Below, piece after piece: positions 49,613 through 57,787 of a stretch of 64,000 bases of DNA; position 1 is the stretch's first letter, and each line of letters begins with the position of its first letter. Source of the stretch: Raineyella sp034933565 (lineage in GTDB: Bacteria; Actinomycetota; Actinomycetes; Propionibacteriales; Propionibacteriaceae); assembly GCF_034933565.1 (NCBI RefSeq), contig NZ_JAYFNG010000036.1:1-64000 (forward strand), written 5' to 3'. The notes beneath the pieces were generated by a model. That model worked only from the letters and a program-made list of their open reading frames with translations, had not been told where the DNA came from and did no database searches. Made by a program: the position numbers and the translations under genes.

Positions 49613-50992
49613 TCAGGCCAGGACGGTGCCGTCGGGGACGGTCCGTGGCTCGCCGGTGTCGGGGAGACGTACGTCACCGGTGGCGACGACGCCGGCGCCG
49701 AAGGTCCAGTCGCCCTCGACGGTGAGTCGGGTGGCCGTCCGCAGCGACGGTGCGCCGGCCGGGAAGTGCGCGTCGAAGTCGGCGATCCGCCGGTAGTGCG
49801 CCGGGTCCAGCCGGACCAGGCAGGCCTGCTCCGGCACCAGCCGCAGCCGGTAGTCCGCGCCCAGGTCGTACGCGTCGGAGCGCAGCAGCAACAGGTCGTC
49901 GGTCGTCTTGACCGGCAGGAACCGGGCCCGCTCGACCAGCACCGGCGCCGGGTCGTCGAAGAGTTCCACCGCCGCCCCCAGCGCGCACTCGATCTGGTAC
50001 ACCTCCGGCGAGGAGGGGTCGGTCGGGTCGACGTGCTTGCGGTTGCGGATCAGCGGCAGCCCCGGCACACCGCCCCGCGCGGCGAGCGCGTCGCGCAGCG
50101 CGACCAGGTCGAACCACAGGTTGTTGGTGTGGAAGTACGGGTGGCGGTGCTCGTCGGTGAACCAGCGCATGTCGTCCTCGGGCGTCTGCGCCGTGTCACG
50201 CAGGATCATCCGCCCGTCGGCCTTCCGCCGGCCGAGATGGCCGCCCTTGCGGTCCGCCGGGGTCCGCCGGCACACCTCCGGGGCGTACGGTGCCCCGCTC
50301 GCCGCGAACCAGCCGGCGATCCGCCCGTCGGGGGCGGCACCGAGATTGTCCGCGTTGGAGGTGTTGGCGTACCGGTAGCCGCGGGCGATCAGCTCGTCGA
50401 GCAGCCCGGTGCTGAGCAGAGCGACGTAGATGTCACCGTGGCCGGGCGGGCACCACTCCAGCGAGGGGTCCGCCGGCCAGTCCGCCGGCTCGAGTGAGTC
50501 GACCAGCAGCTTCGGTTCCCGGTGCTGCACGAAGTCCAGCGGCAGCCCCTCGTACGCCAGGTCCGGGTGGGCCGCCAGCGCCGCCAGCGAGTCGTCCCGG
50601 GTGCGGAAGCTGTCCATCAGCAGCAGCGGCAGGTCGACTCCGCTGGAGGCCCGGGTGTGGCGGATCTGGCCGGCGATGATGTCGAGGAAGCTCAGGCCGT
50701 CGCGCACCGGCAGCAGCGACTTGGCCCGGTCCATCCCCATCGACGTGCCCAGGCCGCCGTTGAGCTTGATCATCACCGTACGGGCCAGCGCCTCGCGCTG
50801 CTGCTGGGGGGAGACCTCCACCTCGGCGATGTCGGTGACGTCGAGCACCGGCTCGATCGAGTCCTCCGGGATCAGCCCGGTCCGGCCCTCCTCGAGCTGG
50901 GCGTAGTAGTGCGCGAACACCTCGATGGCCAGGTCGGGCATGCCCGCCGCGCGCATCCGGTCGGTGGCGTGCCGGAGCCCGTCGGCGCTCAT
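49613..50992 (-). CDS. UTP-sugar-1-phosphate uridylyltransferase (UDPGP family)
   Basis: A 459-residue eukaryotic-type pyrophosphorylase. The nucleotide-binding loop is MIKLNGGLGTSMGMDRAKSL (UDPGP signature), followed by PPGHGDIYVALLSTGLLD and FHTNNLWFDL. In bifidobacteria a related enzyme replaces GalT by making UDP-galactose from galactose 1-phosphate and UTP. No galT or galE lies in this operon, so the same bypass is inferred. It overlaps galK as ATGA and lies 14 bp before galM. Confidence 0.88.
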   Translation of the reverse strand: MSADGLRHATDRMRAAGMPDLAIEVFAHYYAQLEEGRTGLIPEDSIEPVLDVTDIAEVEVSPQQQREALARTVMIKLNGGLGTSMGMDRAKSLLPVRDGLSFLDIIAGQIRHTRASSGVDLPLLLMDSFRTRDDSLAALAAHPDLAYEGLPLDFVQHREPKLLVDSLEPADWPADPSLEWCPPGHGDIYVALLSTGLLDELIARGYRYANTSNADNLGAAPDGRIAGWFAASGAPYAPEVCRRTPADRKGGHLGRRKADGRMILRDTAQTPEDDMRWFTDEHRHPYFHTNNLWFDLVALRDALAARGGVPGLPLIRNRKHVDPTDPSSPEVYQIECALGAAVELFDDPAPVLVERARFLPVKTTDDLLLLRSDAYDLGADYRLRLVPEQACLVRLDPAHYRRIADFDAHFPAGAPSLRTATRLTVEGDWTFGAGVVATGDVRLPDTGEPRTVPDGTVLA

Positions 50993-52221
50993 CGGTCCGC
51001 CCGCCCACCGGCCGGGGCGGCCAGGGCCACCAGGAACTGCGGCGGGGTCCAGCCGTGCCCGGCGAACGCCGCGGTCACCGCGGCGGCGATCGCATCCACC
51101 CGGTCGGCCGGGGCCAGGGCGATCGCCGAGCCGCCGAAGCCGCCGCCGGTCATCCGGGCGCCCAGCGCCCCGGCGGCGCGGGCGGTCTCCACCGCCACGT
51201 CCAGCTCCGCGCAGCTCACCTCGTAGTCGTCGCGCAGCGAGGTGTGGGACGCGTCGAGCACCGGGCCGAGCCCGTCGTACCGACCGGCGCGGAGCAGCTC
51301 GACGAACCGGCCGACGCGGTCGATCTCGGTGACCACGTGGCGGACCCGGCGCTGCTCCACCGGGTCGGTCAGCCGCGCCAGCACGGCCTGCGGATCGGGC
51401 AGCTCGCGCAGCGTCGGGACCCCCTCGCGGGCGGCGACCGCCTCGCAGGTCGCCCGCCGGGCGCCGTACTGCCCGTCGTTCAGGGCATGCTCGGCGCGGG
51501 TGTCGATCACCAGCAGCGCCAGCCCGACCCGGCCCAGGTCGAACGGCACCTGCGTGACCGAGCCGTCCAGGGTGTCGAGCAGCAGGGCGTGGCCCTCCGT
51601 GGTGAGCAGGGCCGCGGCCTGGTCCATCCCGCCGGTGGGTGCCCCGACCACCTCGTTCTCGGCCCGTACGCAGGCGGCGCTCAGCCTCGCCCGGCCGGTC
51701 GTGTCACCGGCCAGGCCCAGGCCGAAGGTGTCGTCCAGGGCGAGCGCCATCGCGCACTCGATCGCGGCGGAGGAGGACAGTCCGGCCCCCCACGGCACGC
51801 AGGACACGATGGCGACGTCGAAGCCACCCAGCTGCTCGCCCTGCTGACCCAGGCTCCAGGCCGGGCCGGCCGCGTAGCCCACCCAGGACGGGATGGCACC
51901 GCCGGGCCGGACGTCGTCGAGGGTGCCCTCCCAGCGCGCCGGGTCGGCGTCGGCCGAGACGAGCCGGACCACTCGGTCGTCGCGGCGGCGCAGCGCCACG
52001 TACGTGCGGTGCGGCAGCGCGATCGGCAGGCAGGTGCCGCCGTTGTAGTCGACGTGCTCACCGATCAGGTTGACCCGTCCGGGCGCCGCCCAGACCCCGT
52101 CGGGTGCGGCGCCGGTGTCGGGCTCCTGACCGTACGCCTCGCGGAAGAGGTCCCGGGCGCGTCGTACGCCCTCCTCGCCGGACCAGCTGGGGATGCCCGT
52201 CGTCATCGTCCCTGTCGTCAT
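50989..52221 (-). CDS. galK: Galactokinase
   Basis: A 410-residue GHMP kinase phosphorylating galactose at C1. It has galactokinase signature GRVNLIGEHVDYNGG, ATP loop PWGAGLSSSAAIECAMAL, and the C-terminal GHMP motif RMTGGGFGGSAIAL. The ATG at 52221 is nine bases after AGGAGG; a second ATG five codons downstream is also possible. First gene of the minus-strand galactose operon, facing the symporter across a 247-bp regulatory gap. Confidence 0.95.
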   Translation of the reverse strand: MTTGTMTTGIPSWSGEEGVRRARDLFREAYGQEPDTGAAPDGVWAAPGRVNLIGEHVDYNGGTCLPIALPHRTYVALRRRDDRVVRLVSADADPARWEGTLDDVRPGGAIPSWVGYAAGPAWSLGQQGEQLGGFDVAIVSCVPWGAGLSSSAAIECAMALALDDTFGLGLAGDTTGRARLSAACVRAENEVVGAPTGGMDQAAALLTTEGHALLLDTLDGSVTQVPFDLGRVGLALLVIDTRAEHALNDGQYGARRATCEAVAAREGVPTLRELPDPQAVLARLTDPVEQRRVRHVVTEIDRVGRFVELLRAGRYDGLGPVLDASHTSLRDDYEVSCAELDVAVETARAAGALGARMTGGGFGGSAIALAPADRVDAIAAAVTAAFAGHGWTPPQFLVALAAPAGGRADR

Positions 52222-52312
52222 TGTCGTGTGCCTCCTGGAGCGGGGCGATCCTCGGTGCCCGGGGCGCTCCGAAACGGCGACCTGCGGGCGGCTGTGCCCC
52301 GTACTGCCGACA

Positions 52313-52328
52313 ATGGTGACGTAAACAT
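52313..52328. promoter_or_regulatory. Operator-like site 1, galactose locus
   Basis: ATGGTGACGTAAACAT matches site 3 (52391-52406) at 14 of 16 positions and keeps the central GACGT and the AACAT arm. It lies on the galK side of the divergent promoter region. Confidence 0.6.
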
Positions 52329-52348
52329 CTGCGCTGCGCAAGTCGGTT

Positions 52349-52360
52349 GACAGCGCTGTC
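52349..52360. promoter_or_regulatory. Operator-like site 2, perfect palindrome at -35 region
   Basis: GACAGCGCTGTC is a perfect 12-bp palindrome of LacI-family style. It overlaps a -35 box TTGACA (52347-52352) for the symporter direction; a weak -10, CAACAT, lies 17 bp further on (52370-52375). Confidence 0.6.
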
Positions 52361-52390
52361 GAGATTTGTCAACATCGTTCCATTGCGAAA

Positions 52391-52406
52391 ATGTTGACGT
52401 GAACAT
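52391..52406. promoter_or_regulatory. Operator-like site 3, galactose locus
   Basis: ATGTTGACGTGAACAT is an inverted repeat with arms ATGTT/AACAT around a central CG. It falls just downstream of the predicted start of the symporter transcript, 63 bp before the gene. Confidence 0.65.
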
Positions 52407-52468
52407 TCGGCGCCGGGGGAGTCTCCCGTCGAGTGTGGCGCCAAGCGTTCGAGAGGACATCAACGAGG

Positions 52469-54178
52469 ATGGCAACACTCATCCAAGCCCACTGGGTGGA
52501 CTACCTGATCATCGGGGTCTACTTCGTGGCAGTACTCGGCATCGGCCTGATCGCCCGCAGGCAGGCATCGGATGCCATCGGCTTCTTCCTGTCCGGCCGT
52601 TCACTCCCCGCGTGGGTGACCGGCCTGGCCTTCATCTCCGCCAACCTGGGGGCGGTGGAGATCATGGGCATGTCGGCCAACGGGGCCCAGATCGGCCTGC
52701 CGACCGTCCACTACTTCTGGATCGGCGCCATCCCGGCGATGCTGTTCCTGGGCGTCGTGATGATGCCCTTCTACTACGGCTCGAAGGTGCGGTCGGTCCC
52801 CGAGTTCATGCGCAAGCGCTTCGGCACCGGCGCACACCTGGTCAACTCGCTGTCGTTCGCGCTGGCCCAGCTGCTGATCGCCGGCATCAACCTCTACCTG
52901 CTGGGCAGCATCGTGCATGCGCTGCTCGGCTGGCCGCTCTGGGTGGCGCTGCTGATCGCCGCCGTCATCGTGCTGGCGTACATCACCTTCGGCGGCCTGA
53001 GCGCCGCGATCTACAACGAGGTCCTGCAGTTCTTCGTGATCGTGGCCTCGCTGCTGCCGCTGACCCTGATCGGCCTGCACCGCGTGGGCGGCTGGTCGGG
53101 CCTGAAGGAGAAGATCACCGAGGCTGCGGCCGCCGCCCCGGCCAGCGCCCACGTGGCCCCGGCCGTCGAGCAGCTGAACTCCTGGCCCGGCCAGGCGCTG
53201 TCCGGTTTCCACTCCCCGGTGCTGTCGGTGATCGGCATCGTCTTCGGTCTCGGTTTCGTGCTGTCCTTCGGCTACTGGACCACCAACTTCGTCGAGGTCC
53301 AGCGGGCGATGGCCTCGGAGTCGATGACCGCGGCCCGCAAGACGCCGATCATCGGCGCCTTCCCGAAGATGTTCGTGCCGTTCATCACCATCCTGCCGGG
53401 CATGCTGGCCGCCGTGCTGGTGAGCGAGATCGGCCAGGTCAAGAACGGCGCCCACATCGCCGGCGGCGCTTCCGGCCTGGGCGTGCAGTACAACGACTCG
53501 CTGCTCTACATGATGCGTGACCTGCTGCCGAACGGCCTGCTCGGTCTGGCCATCACCGGCCTGCTGGCCGCCTTCATGGCCGGTATGGCGGCCAACATCT
53601 CGGCCTTCAACACGGTGCTGTCGGTGGACCTGTGGCAGACGTACGTGGCCAAGGACAAGCCGGATCACTACTACGTCACCGTCGGTCGGTACGCCACCCT
53701 GGCCGCGACCGTCATCGCGATCTTCACCGCGCTGATCGCCGGCCAGTTCTCGAACATCATGGACTACCTGCAGACCCTCTTCGGGTTCTTCAACGCCCCG
53801 CTGTTCGCGACCTTCATCGTCGGCATGTTCTGGAAGCGGATGACTCCCACCGCCGGTTGGGTCGGCCTGATCGTCGGTACGCTGTCCGCGGTCTTCGTCT
53901 GGCTGCTCAGCCTCGGCGGGGTGATCCACCTGCCCGGCCAGGGCACCGCGTTCGTGGCGGCCTCGGCGGGCTTCGTGATGGACGTCCTGGTCAGCGTGCT
54001 CGTCTCGCTGGTCACGAAGCCGAAGCCGGCCTCGGAGCTGGTGGGCTTCGTCTACTCCGAGACCCCGAAGTCCCACTTCCATGACCCGGCCCTCGCGTCG
54101 ATGTCCTGGATCAGCCGTCCGGTCCCGCTCGCGGGCATCGCTCTGGTCCTTGTCATCGCACTCAACTTCGCCTTCTGA
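52469..54178 (+). CDS. Sodium:solute symporter, probably for galactose
   Basis: A 569-residue SSS-family (SLC5-like) transporter with about 14 membrane helices. Typical pieces are FFLSGRSLPAWVTGLAFISA and FGGLSAAIYNEVLQFFVIV (sodium:solute signature region), and WKRMTPTAGWVGLIVG. It resembles vSGLT-type sugar symporters. Its divergence from galK with shared operators points to galactose. ATG at 52469 precedes helix 1; the longer frame to 52433 adds no hydrophobic sequence. A small membrane-protein gene follows after 9 bp. Confidence 0.9.
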   Translation: MATLIQAHWVDYLIIGVYFVAVLGIGLIARRQASDAIGFFLSGRSLPAWVTGLAFISANLGAVEIMGMSANGAQIGLPTVHYFWIGAIPAMLFLGVVMMPFYYGSKVRSVPEFMRKRFGTGAHLVNSLSFALAQLLIAGINLYLLGSIVHALLGWPLWVALLIAAVIVLAYITFGGLSAAIYNEVLQFFVIVASLLPLTLIGLHRVGGWSGLKEKITEAAAAAPASAHVAPAVEQLNSWPGQALSGFHSPVLSVIGIVFGLGFVLSFGYWTTNFVEVQRAMASESMTAARKTPIIGAFPKMFVPFITILPGMLAAVLVSEIGQVKNGAHIAGGASGLGVQYNDSLLYMMRDLLPNGLLGLAITGLLAAFMAGMAANISAFNTVLSVDLWQTYVAKDKPDHYYVTVGRYATLAATVIAIFTALIAGQFSNIMDYLQTLFGFFNAPLFATFIVGMFWKRMTPTAGWVGLIVGTLSAVFVWLLSLGGVIHLPGQGTAFVAASAGFVMDVLVSVLVSLVTKPKPASELVGFVYSETPKSHFHDPALASMSWISRPVPLAGIALVLVIALNFAF

Positions 54179-54187
54179 GGAGCGACC

Positions 54188-54859
54188 ATGGCAACCAATG
54201 CACCTGCTGCCAAGCACCAGGCCGGACTGTTCGACATCCGCAACGTGATCGGGCTGCTCCTCGGCCTCTACGGCGTGATCCTGCTGCTGATGGGGCTCTT
54301 CGCCGACAAGGCCCTGGACAAGACCGGCGGCATCAACGCCAACCTGTGGGCGGGCATCGTCCTGCTCATCGTCGGGATCATCTTCGCCACCTGGGCCCGG
54401 CTCCGTCCGATGCTGGTCCCGGAGGGCGCCCATCTCACGGCTGGCCAGGACGAACGCGGTCGCGACGACGAGGGTGACGCCGGTGACGGTCGCGGCCGCC
54501 GTGCCGGAGAGGAGGCCGACGGTGACGAGGACGGCGGACGCGCCGATCAGCAGACCGGCCACCCCGACCCGGCCGACCCGGTGCGGCGAGGACGGCGGAC
54601 GCTCTGCCGTGGACGCCACGACGAGGGACGTGCCGGTGCGTGGGGTGGTGGTGCGGGACGGAACAAGGGTGCTGGCGGACTGCTGGTCCAGTGTCGTGGT
54701 CGACATGCTTCCTGCTTCCTGACCCGAGCAGCGCAGGCTGCTCGTGGGCCGTGGGCTCCGTTACTGCTGGCCGTACGGGATCGTACGGCGGCGCCAGGTC
54801 AGGAGCTCGGCGCGGCGCTGCGCCAGAGAGGGACCCTCCCTGGAGCCGTCTCCATCTGA
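54188..54859 (+). CDS. Small membrane protein with runaway 3' end
   Basis: The first 82 residues look genuine: an N-terminal cytoplasmic part, then two helices (NVIGLLLGLYGVILLLMGLF and LWAGIVLLIVGIIFATWARL) ending in RPMLVPEG. It is co-transcribed with the symporter (ATG 9 bp after its stop, GAGGAG site) and may be its accessory subunit. From about 54432 the frame runs antisense through the gene on the other strand and becomes Arg/Gly-rich with no fold-like pattern until 54859. The natural stop seems lost, perhaps by a deletion. The true protein is probably about 85 residues. Confidence 0.6.
   Translation: MATNAPAAKHQAGLFDIRNVIGLLLGLYGVILLLMGLFADKALDKTGGINANLWAGIVLLIVGIIFATWARLRPMLVPEGAHLTAGQDERGRDDEGDAGDGRGRRAGEEADGDEDGGRADQQTGHPDPADPVRRGRRTLCRGRHDEGRAGAWGGGAGRNKGAGGLLVQCRGRHASCFLTRAAQAARGPWAPLLLAVRDRTAAPGQELGAALRQRGTLPGAVSI
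54432..54706 (-). pseudogene. Two-helix membrane protein lacking its natural stop
   Basis: From the ATG at 54706 (AGGAAG upstream) the frame encodes a Thr/Ser-rich N-terminus, then two helices (VGVAGLLIGASAVLVTVGLL and TVTGVTLVVATAFVLASREM). It is a paralogue of the gene at 54986. After REMGALRDQHRTE the frame continues antisense through the symporter-linked gene to 52601 with no credible sequence. The end at 54432 given here is where recognisable sequence stops, not a stop codon. Confidence 0.5.
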
Positions 54860-54985
54860 CCACACGAGGCGTTTCTGTATCGACCAGGGCCAGGGTCCTC
54901 GGGGAGCTTCATGGGGCATTCACAGTGAGGAGCCGGGCGAGGGCGCGACGTGCCGGCGCCCCGGCGACGTGCATTCAGGAGAAGT

Positions 54986-55342
54986 TCACCGAGTGTTCAT
55001 CCTGGCCGGGGGTGCATCCTGGCTGTCGGGCACCCGTGCCGAGGTGGCGCCCGGTTCCACCCGCTGCGGCCCGGTGAGCTCCCGGCAGGCCAGCAGGAAG
55101 GCGCCGACCACGCCGACCAGGGCCCCGAGCGAGAGCAGTGCGTCATTGGCGCTGAACGCGCCCAGCACGACCCCGAGGGCCGCGACGGTGAGACAGGCGG
55201 AGCCGGCCCGGAGCAGGCCGGACTGCCTGCGCGCCCAGCTGTGCTCCGGCAGGCCGAGGTGCTGCCGGCTGTGCTCGTTCGAGCCGTGTTGCTCCGGTGC
55301 GCCGAGGCGGCGGTCGATCAGATGGAAGGTCTGCGTGGTCAT
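54986..55342 (-). CDS. Small two-helix membrane protein
   Basis: A 118-residue protein. A His/Gln-rich N-terminal half (HGSNEHSRQHLGLPEH) is followed by two hydrophobic helices (GSACLTVAALGVVLGAFSAN and LLSLGALVGVVGAFLLACREL) and a short tail. It is not recognised beyond being a paralogue of the interrupted gene just downstream (54432-54706), sharing the two-helix-plus-REL/REM pattern. ATG at 55342 follows GGAAGAG. The 279-bp gap between the two paralogues holds only a 7-bp-stem hairpin (54726-54743). Confidence 0.72.
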   Translation of the reverse strand: MTTQTFHLIDRRLGAPEQHGSNEHSRQHLGLPEHSWARRQSGLLRAGSACLTVAALGVVLGAFSANDALLSLGALVGVVGAFLLACRELTGPQRVEPGATSARVPDSQDAPPARMNTR

Positions 55343-55431
55343 GAGCTTGCTCTTCCGAAGGGAACGTCGCACCTCCAGCACAACACCTGGGTCGCACCGC
55401 CGGCAACGACGTTGCCGGATTGTGACCTGGC

Positions 55432-56274
55432 TCAGGCCTCCTTCTCACTGGCCAGGCGGGCGACGTGCATCGTCAGGTAGAGCACCTCGTTGTCGGTGAT
55501 CTCGTCGCCCAGTCGCAGCTCCAGCACAGCGGTGAGCTTGAGCGCGCAGGCGTACGCCTCGGGATAGGCCTGCTGGATCGCCGCGGCGAGGATCTCGTGG
55601 CCCTCGGCCAGCTGCTCACCCTTCTTCATCCGGATGAAGAAATAGCGCAGGTGGGTGATGAACCGCGCGGCGCTGACGGTGTCGCGGTCGAACGGCCGGC
55701 CGTACGCCTGCTCCAGCACATCGAACAGCTGCCGGAACAGGCCGGTGATCCGGTAGGTCTCCGACAGGTCACCGGTGGCGAACCCGGCGTTGACCAGGTG
55801 CAGCGTGACGGCGATCGCCTCGTCGTCGGGGATCGGCTGGTCGAGTCGTGCATTGACGTACGCCACGATGTGGGTGGCGGCGGCGAGCTCCTTGGGGTAG
55901 AGGTGGGAGATCTCGGAGCGCAGCGGGTAGTCGAGGACCATCCCGGCGGCCACCCGCTTGATCGCGAAGCTCAGGTGGTCGGCCAGAGCCACCACCACGT
56001 GCGTGGGCAGCTCGGTGTCGAGCTCGTGGCGGGCGATCTCCAGCGCCTCGTCGGCCAGGACGATGTGCTCGGGCGGGATGGCGGCGATCTGGGTGCCCAG
56101 GTTGTCCGGGTCGCGGCCGTCGTGGGGGACGAAGGTCCGCGCGACGCGGGCCGGGTCCACGCTGTCGCCGGGCCGGGCCCGGAAGCCCAGGCCGCGTCCG
56201 GTCAGGATGACCTCCTGGCCGGACGCGTCCCGCGACAGCACGACGTTGTTGTTGAACACGCGGAGGATCTCCAC
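55432..56274 (-). CDS. bglG: BglG/LicT-family transcriptional antiterminator
   Basis: A 280-residue antiterminator. Residues 1-55 are the RNA-binding CAT domain (VEILRVFNNNVVLSRDASGQ, VILTGRGLGF). Two PTS regulation domains follow, with conserved His in LADHLSFAIKR and LYPKELAAATHIV for PRD1, and RFITHLRYFFIRM and LYLTMHVARL for PRD2. Phosphorylation by the PTS controls dimerisation and binding to the RAT site at 59777-59803 in front of the operon. GTG at 56274 is the family-typical start; the open frame above it is a shadow of the glucosidase. Last gene of the operon. Confidence 0.93.
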   Translation of the reverse strand: MEILRVFNNNVVLSRDASGQEVILTGRGLGFRARPGDSVDPARVARTFVPHDGRDPDNLGTQIAAIPPEHIVLADEALEIARHELDTELPTHVVVALADHLSFAIKRVAAGMVLDYPLRSEISHLYPKELAAATHIVAYVNARLDQPIPDDEAIAVTLHLVNAGFATGDLSETYRITGLFRQLFDVLEQAYGRPFDRDTVSAARFITHLRYFFIRMKKGEQLAEGHEILAAAIQQAYPEAYACALKLTAVLELRLGDEITDNEVLYLTMHVARLASEKEA

Positions 56275-56336
56275 GGTGAGTTTCTCCGTCCTGCTGGTGT
56301 CGTTGCCTCTGCGGTGGCCGTGGCGCCGGCGCCCGG

Positions 56337-57749
56337 TCAGCTCAGCGTCGCGCCGTTGGCGGCGATCAGCTCGCGGTACCAGTCGAACGACTTCTTCCGG
56401 TAGCGGGCCAGGGTGCCGCTGCCGTCGTCGTGGCGGTCGACGTAGATGAAACCGTACCGTTTGCTCATCTGGGCGGTGGAGGCGCTGACCAGGTCGATGC
56501 ACCCCCAGCTGGTGTAGCCGAGCAGCTCGACGCCGTCCTCGATCGCCTCCGCGGCGGCCCGGAGATGGTCGTTGAGGTAGGCGATCCGGTAGTCGTCGAC
56601 CACCGTCGTCCGTCCGTCGACCTCGACCAGCCGGTCCGTGGCGCCCAGGCCGTTCTCGACGATGAAGAGCGGCTTCTGCCAGCGGTCCCAGTACTGGTTG
56701 AGGATGATCCGCAGGCCGGTCGGGTCGATCTGCCAGCCCCACTCGGAGGCGGGCAGGGTCGGGTTGGGCACGCCGCCCATGATGTTGCCCCGGCCGGCGG
56801 CCCGCCGGGCCGGATCGGCGGTCTCGCAGACGCTCATGTAGTAGCTGAACGAGACGAAGTCGACGGTGTTGCGCAGCACCTCCCGGTCCGCGTCGGTGAT
56901 CTCCAGCTCGACCCCCTTCTCCCGGAGCGTACGCAGGAAGTAGCCCGGGTAGGCGCCGCGGCAGTGCACGTCGCCGAAGGCGAGGTTGGCGTGGTCCGCG
57001 TCCAGCGCCGCGAGCACGTCGGCCGGGTCGGGGGTGAGCGGGTAGGTCGGGATCGCGATGATCATGCAGCCGACCTTCGCCTGCGGCATGAGTGCGTGCG
57101 CCAGCTTCGTCACCGTGGCCGACGCGACCAGCTCGTGGTGGATCGCCTGGTAGAGGTCCTGCTCGGCGAGCTGTTCCGGTGGGGTCCGGATGCCGCCGGA
57201 GAGCAGCGGGGCGTGCAGGATCGAGTTGATCTCGTTGAAGGTCAGCCAGTACCTCACCCGCGTCCCGTACCGCTCGAACAGGGTGCGGCAGTAGCGCTCG
57301 TAGAAACCGATCAGCTCGCGCGAGCGCCACCCGTCGTACGCCGTGGCCAGGTGCAGCGGGGTCTCGTAGTGGCTGATCGTCACCAGCGGCTCGATGCCGT
57401 GCTTCTCCAGCTCGTCGAGCACCCGGTCGTAGAAGGCCAGGCCCTCCTCGTTGGGGGTCTCCTCGTCGCCGTTCGGGAAGATCCGGCTCCAGGCGATGGA
57501 GAAGCGGAACACCGTGAACCCCATCTCGGCGAACAGGGCGATGTCCTCGGCGTAGCGATGATAGAAGTCGATCCCCGTCAGTTTCAGGTTGTCCGGGGTG
57601 GGCTCCTCGGTCGGGGCGCCGGCGATGCCGTGCGGCATCACGTCCTGGATGGACAGGCCCTTGCCGCCCCGGTCGTACGCCCCCTCCACCTGGTTGGCGG
57701 CGGTGGCGCCGCCCCAGAGGAAGCCGTCGGGGAATCGTGCGGTGGTCAT
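56337..57749 (-). CDS. bglA: 6-phospho-beta-glucosidase (GH1)
   Basis: A 470-residue glycoside hydrolase family 1 enzyme cleaving phosphorylated beta-glucosides delivered by the PTS. The acid/base Glu is in WLTFNEINS, the nucleophile Glu in FIVENGLGA. FPDGFLWGGATAANQVEGAY is the N-terminal GH1 signature, and the phosphate-site region SKRYGFIYVDR is typical of the 6-phospho class. It stands between the EIIBCA gene and the antiterminator gene with short spacers (38 and 62 bp). Confidence 0.94.
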   Translation of the reverse strand: MTTARFPDGFLWGGATAANQVEGAYDRGGKGLSIQDVMPHGIAGAPTEEPTPDNLKLTGIDFYHRYAEDIALFAEMGFTVFRFSIAWSRIFPNGDEETPNEEGLAFYDRVLDELEKHGIEPLVTISHYETPLHLATAYDGWRSRELIGFYERYCRTLFERYGTRVRYWLTFNEINSILHAPLLSGGIRTPPEQLAEQDLYQAIHHELVASATVTKLAHALMPQAKVGCMIIAIPTYPLTPDPADVLAALDADHANLAFGDVHCRGAYPGYFLRTLREKGVELEITDADREVLRNTVDFVSFSYYMSVCETADPARRAAGRGNIMGGVPNPTLPASEWGWQIDPTGLRIILNQYWDRWQKPLFIVENGLGATDRLVEVDGRTTVVDDYRIAYLNDHLRAAAEAIEDGVELLGYTSWGCIDLVSASTAQMSKRYGFIYVDRHDDGSGTLARYRKKSFDWYRELIAANGATLS

Positions 57750-57787
57750 CTGCTGGTCTCCTCAGCTCGTACGGATGTGGGTCGGGG

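Noticed and set aside
52601..54431. Minus-strand frame antisense to the sodium symporter, continuous with the two-helix membrane protein
   Set aside because: Beyond about 54432 the translation is Gln/His/Arg/Asp-rich with no protein-like pattern; the symporter on the other strand explains the openness.
54726..54743. Hairpin GAGCAGC-GCAG-GCTGCTC as terminator
   Set aside because: Only a 7-bp stem without a T-run, lying just upstream of the interrupted gene; insufficient to call.
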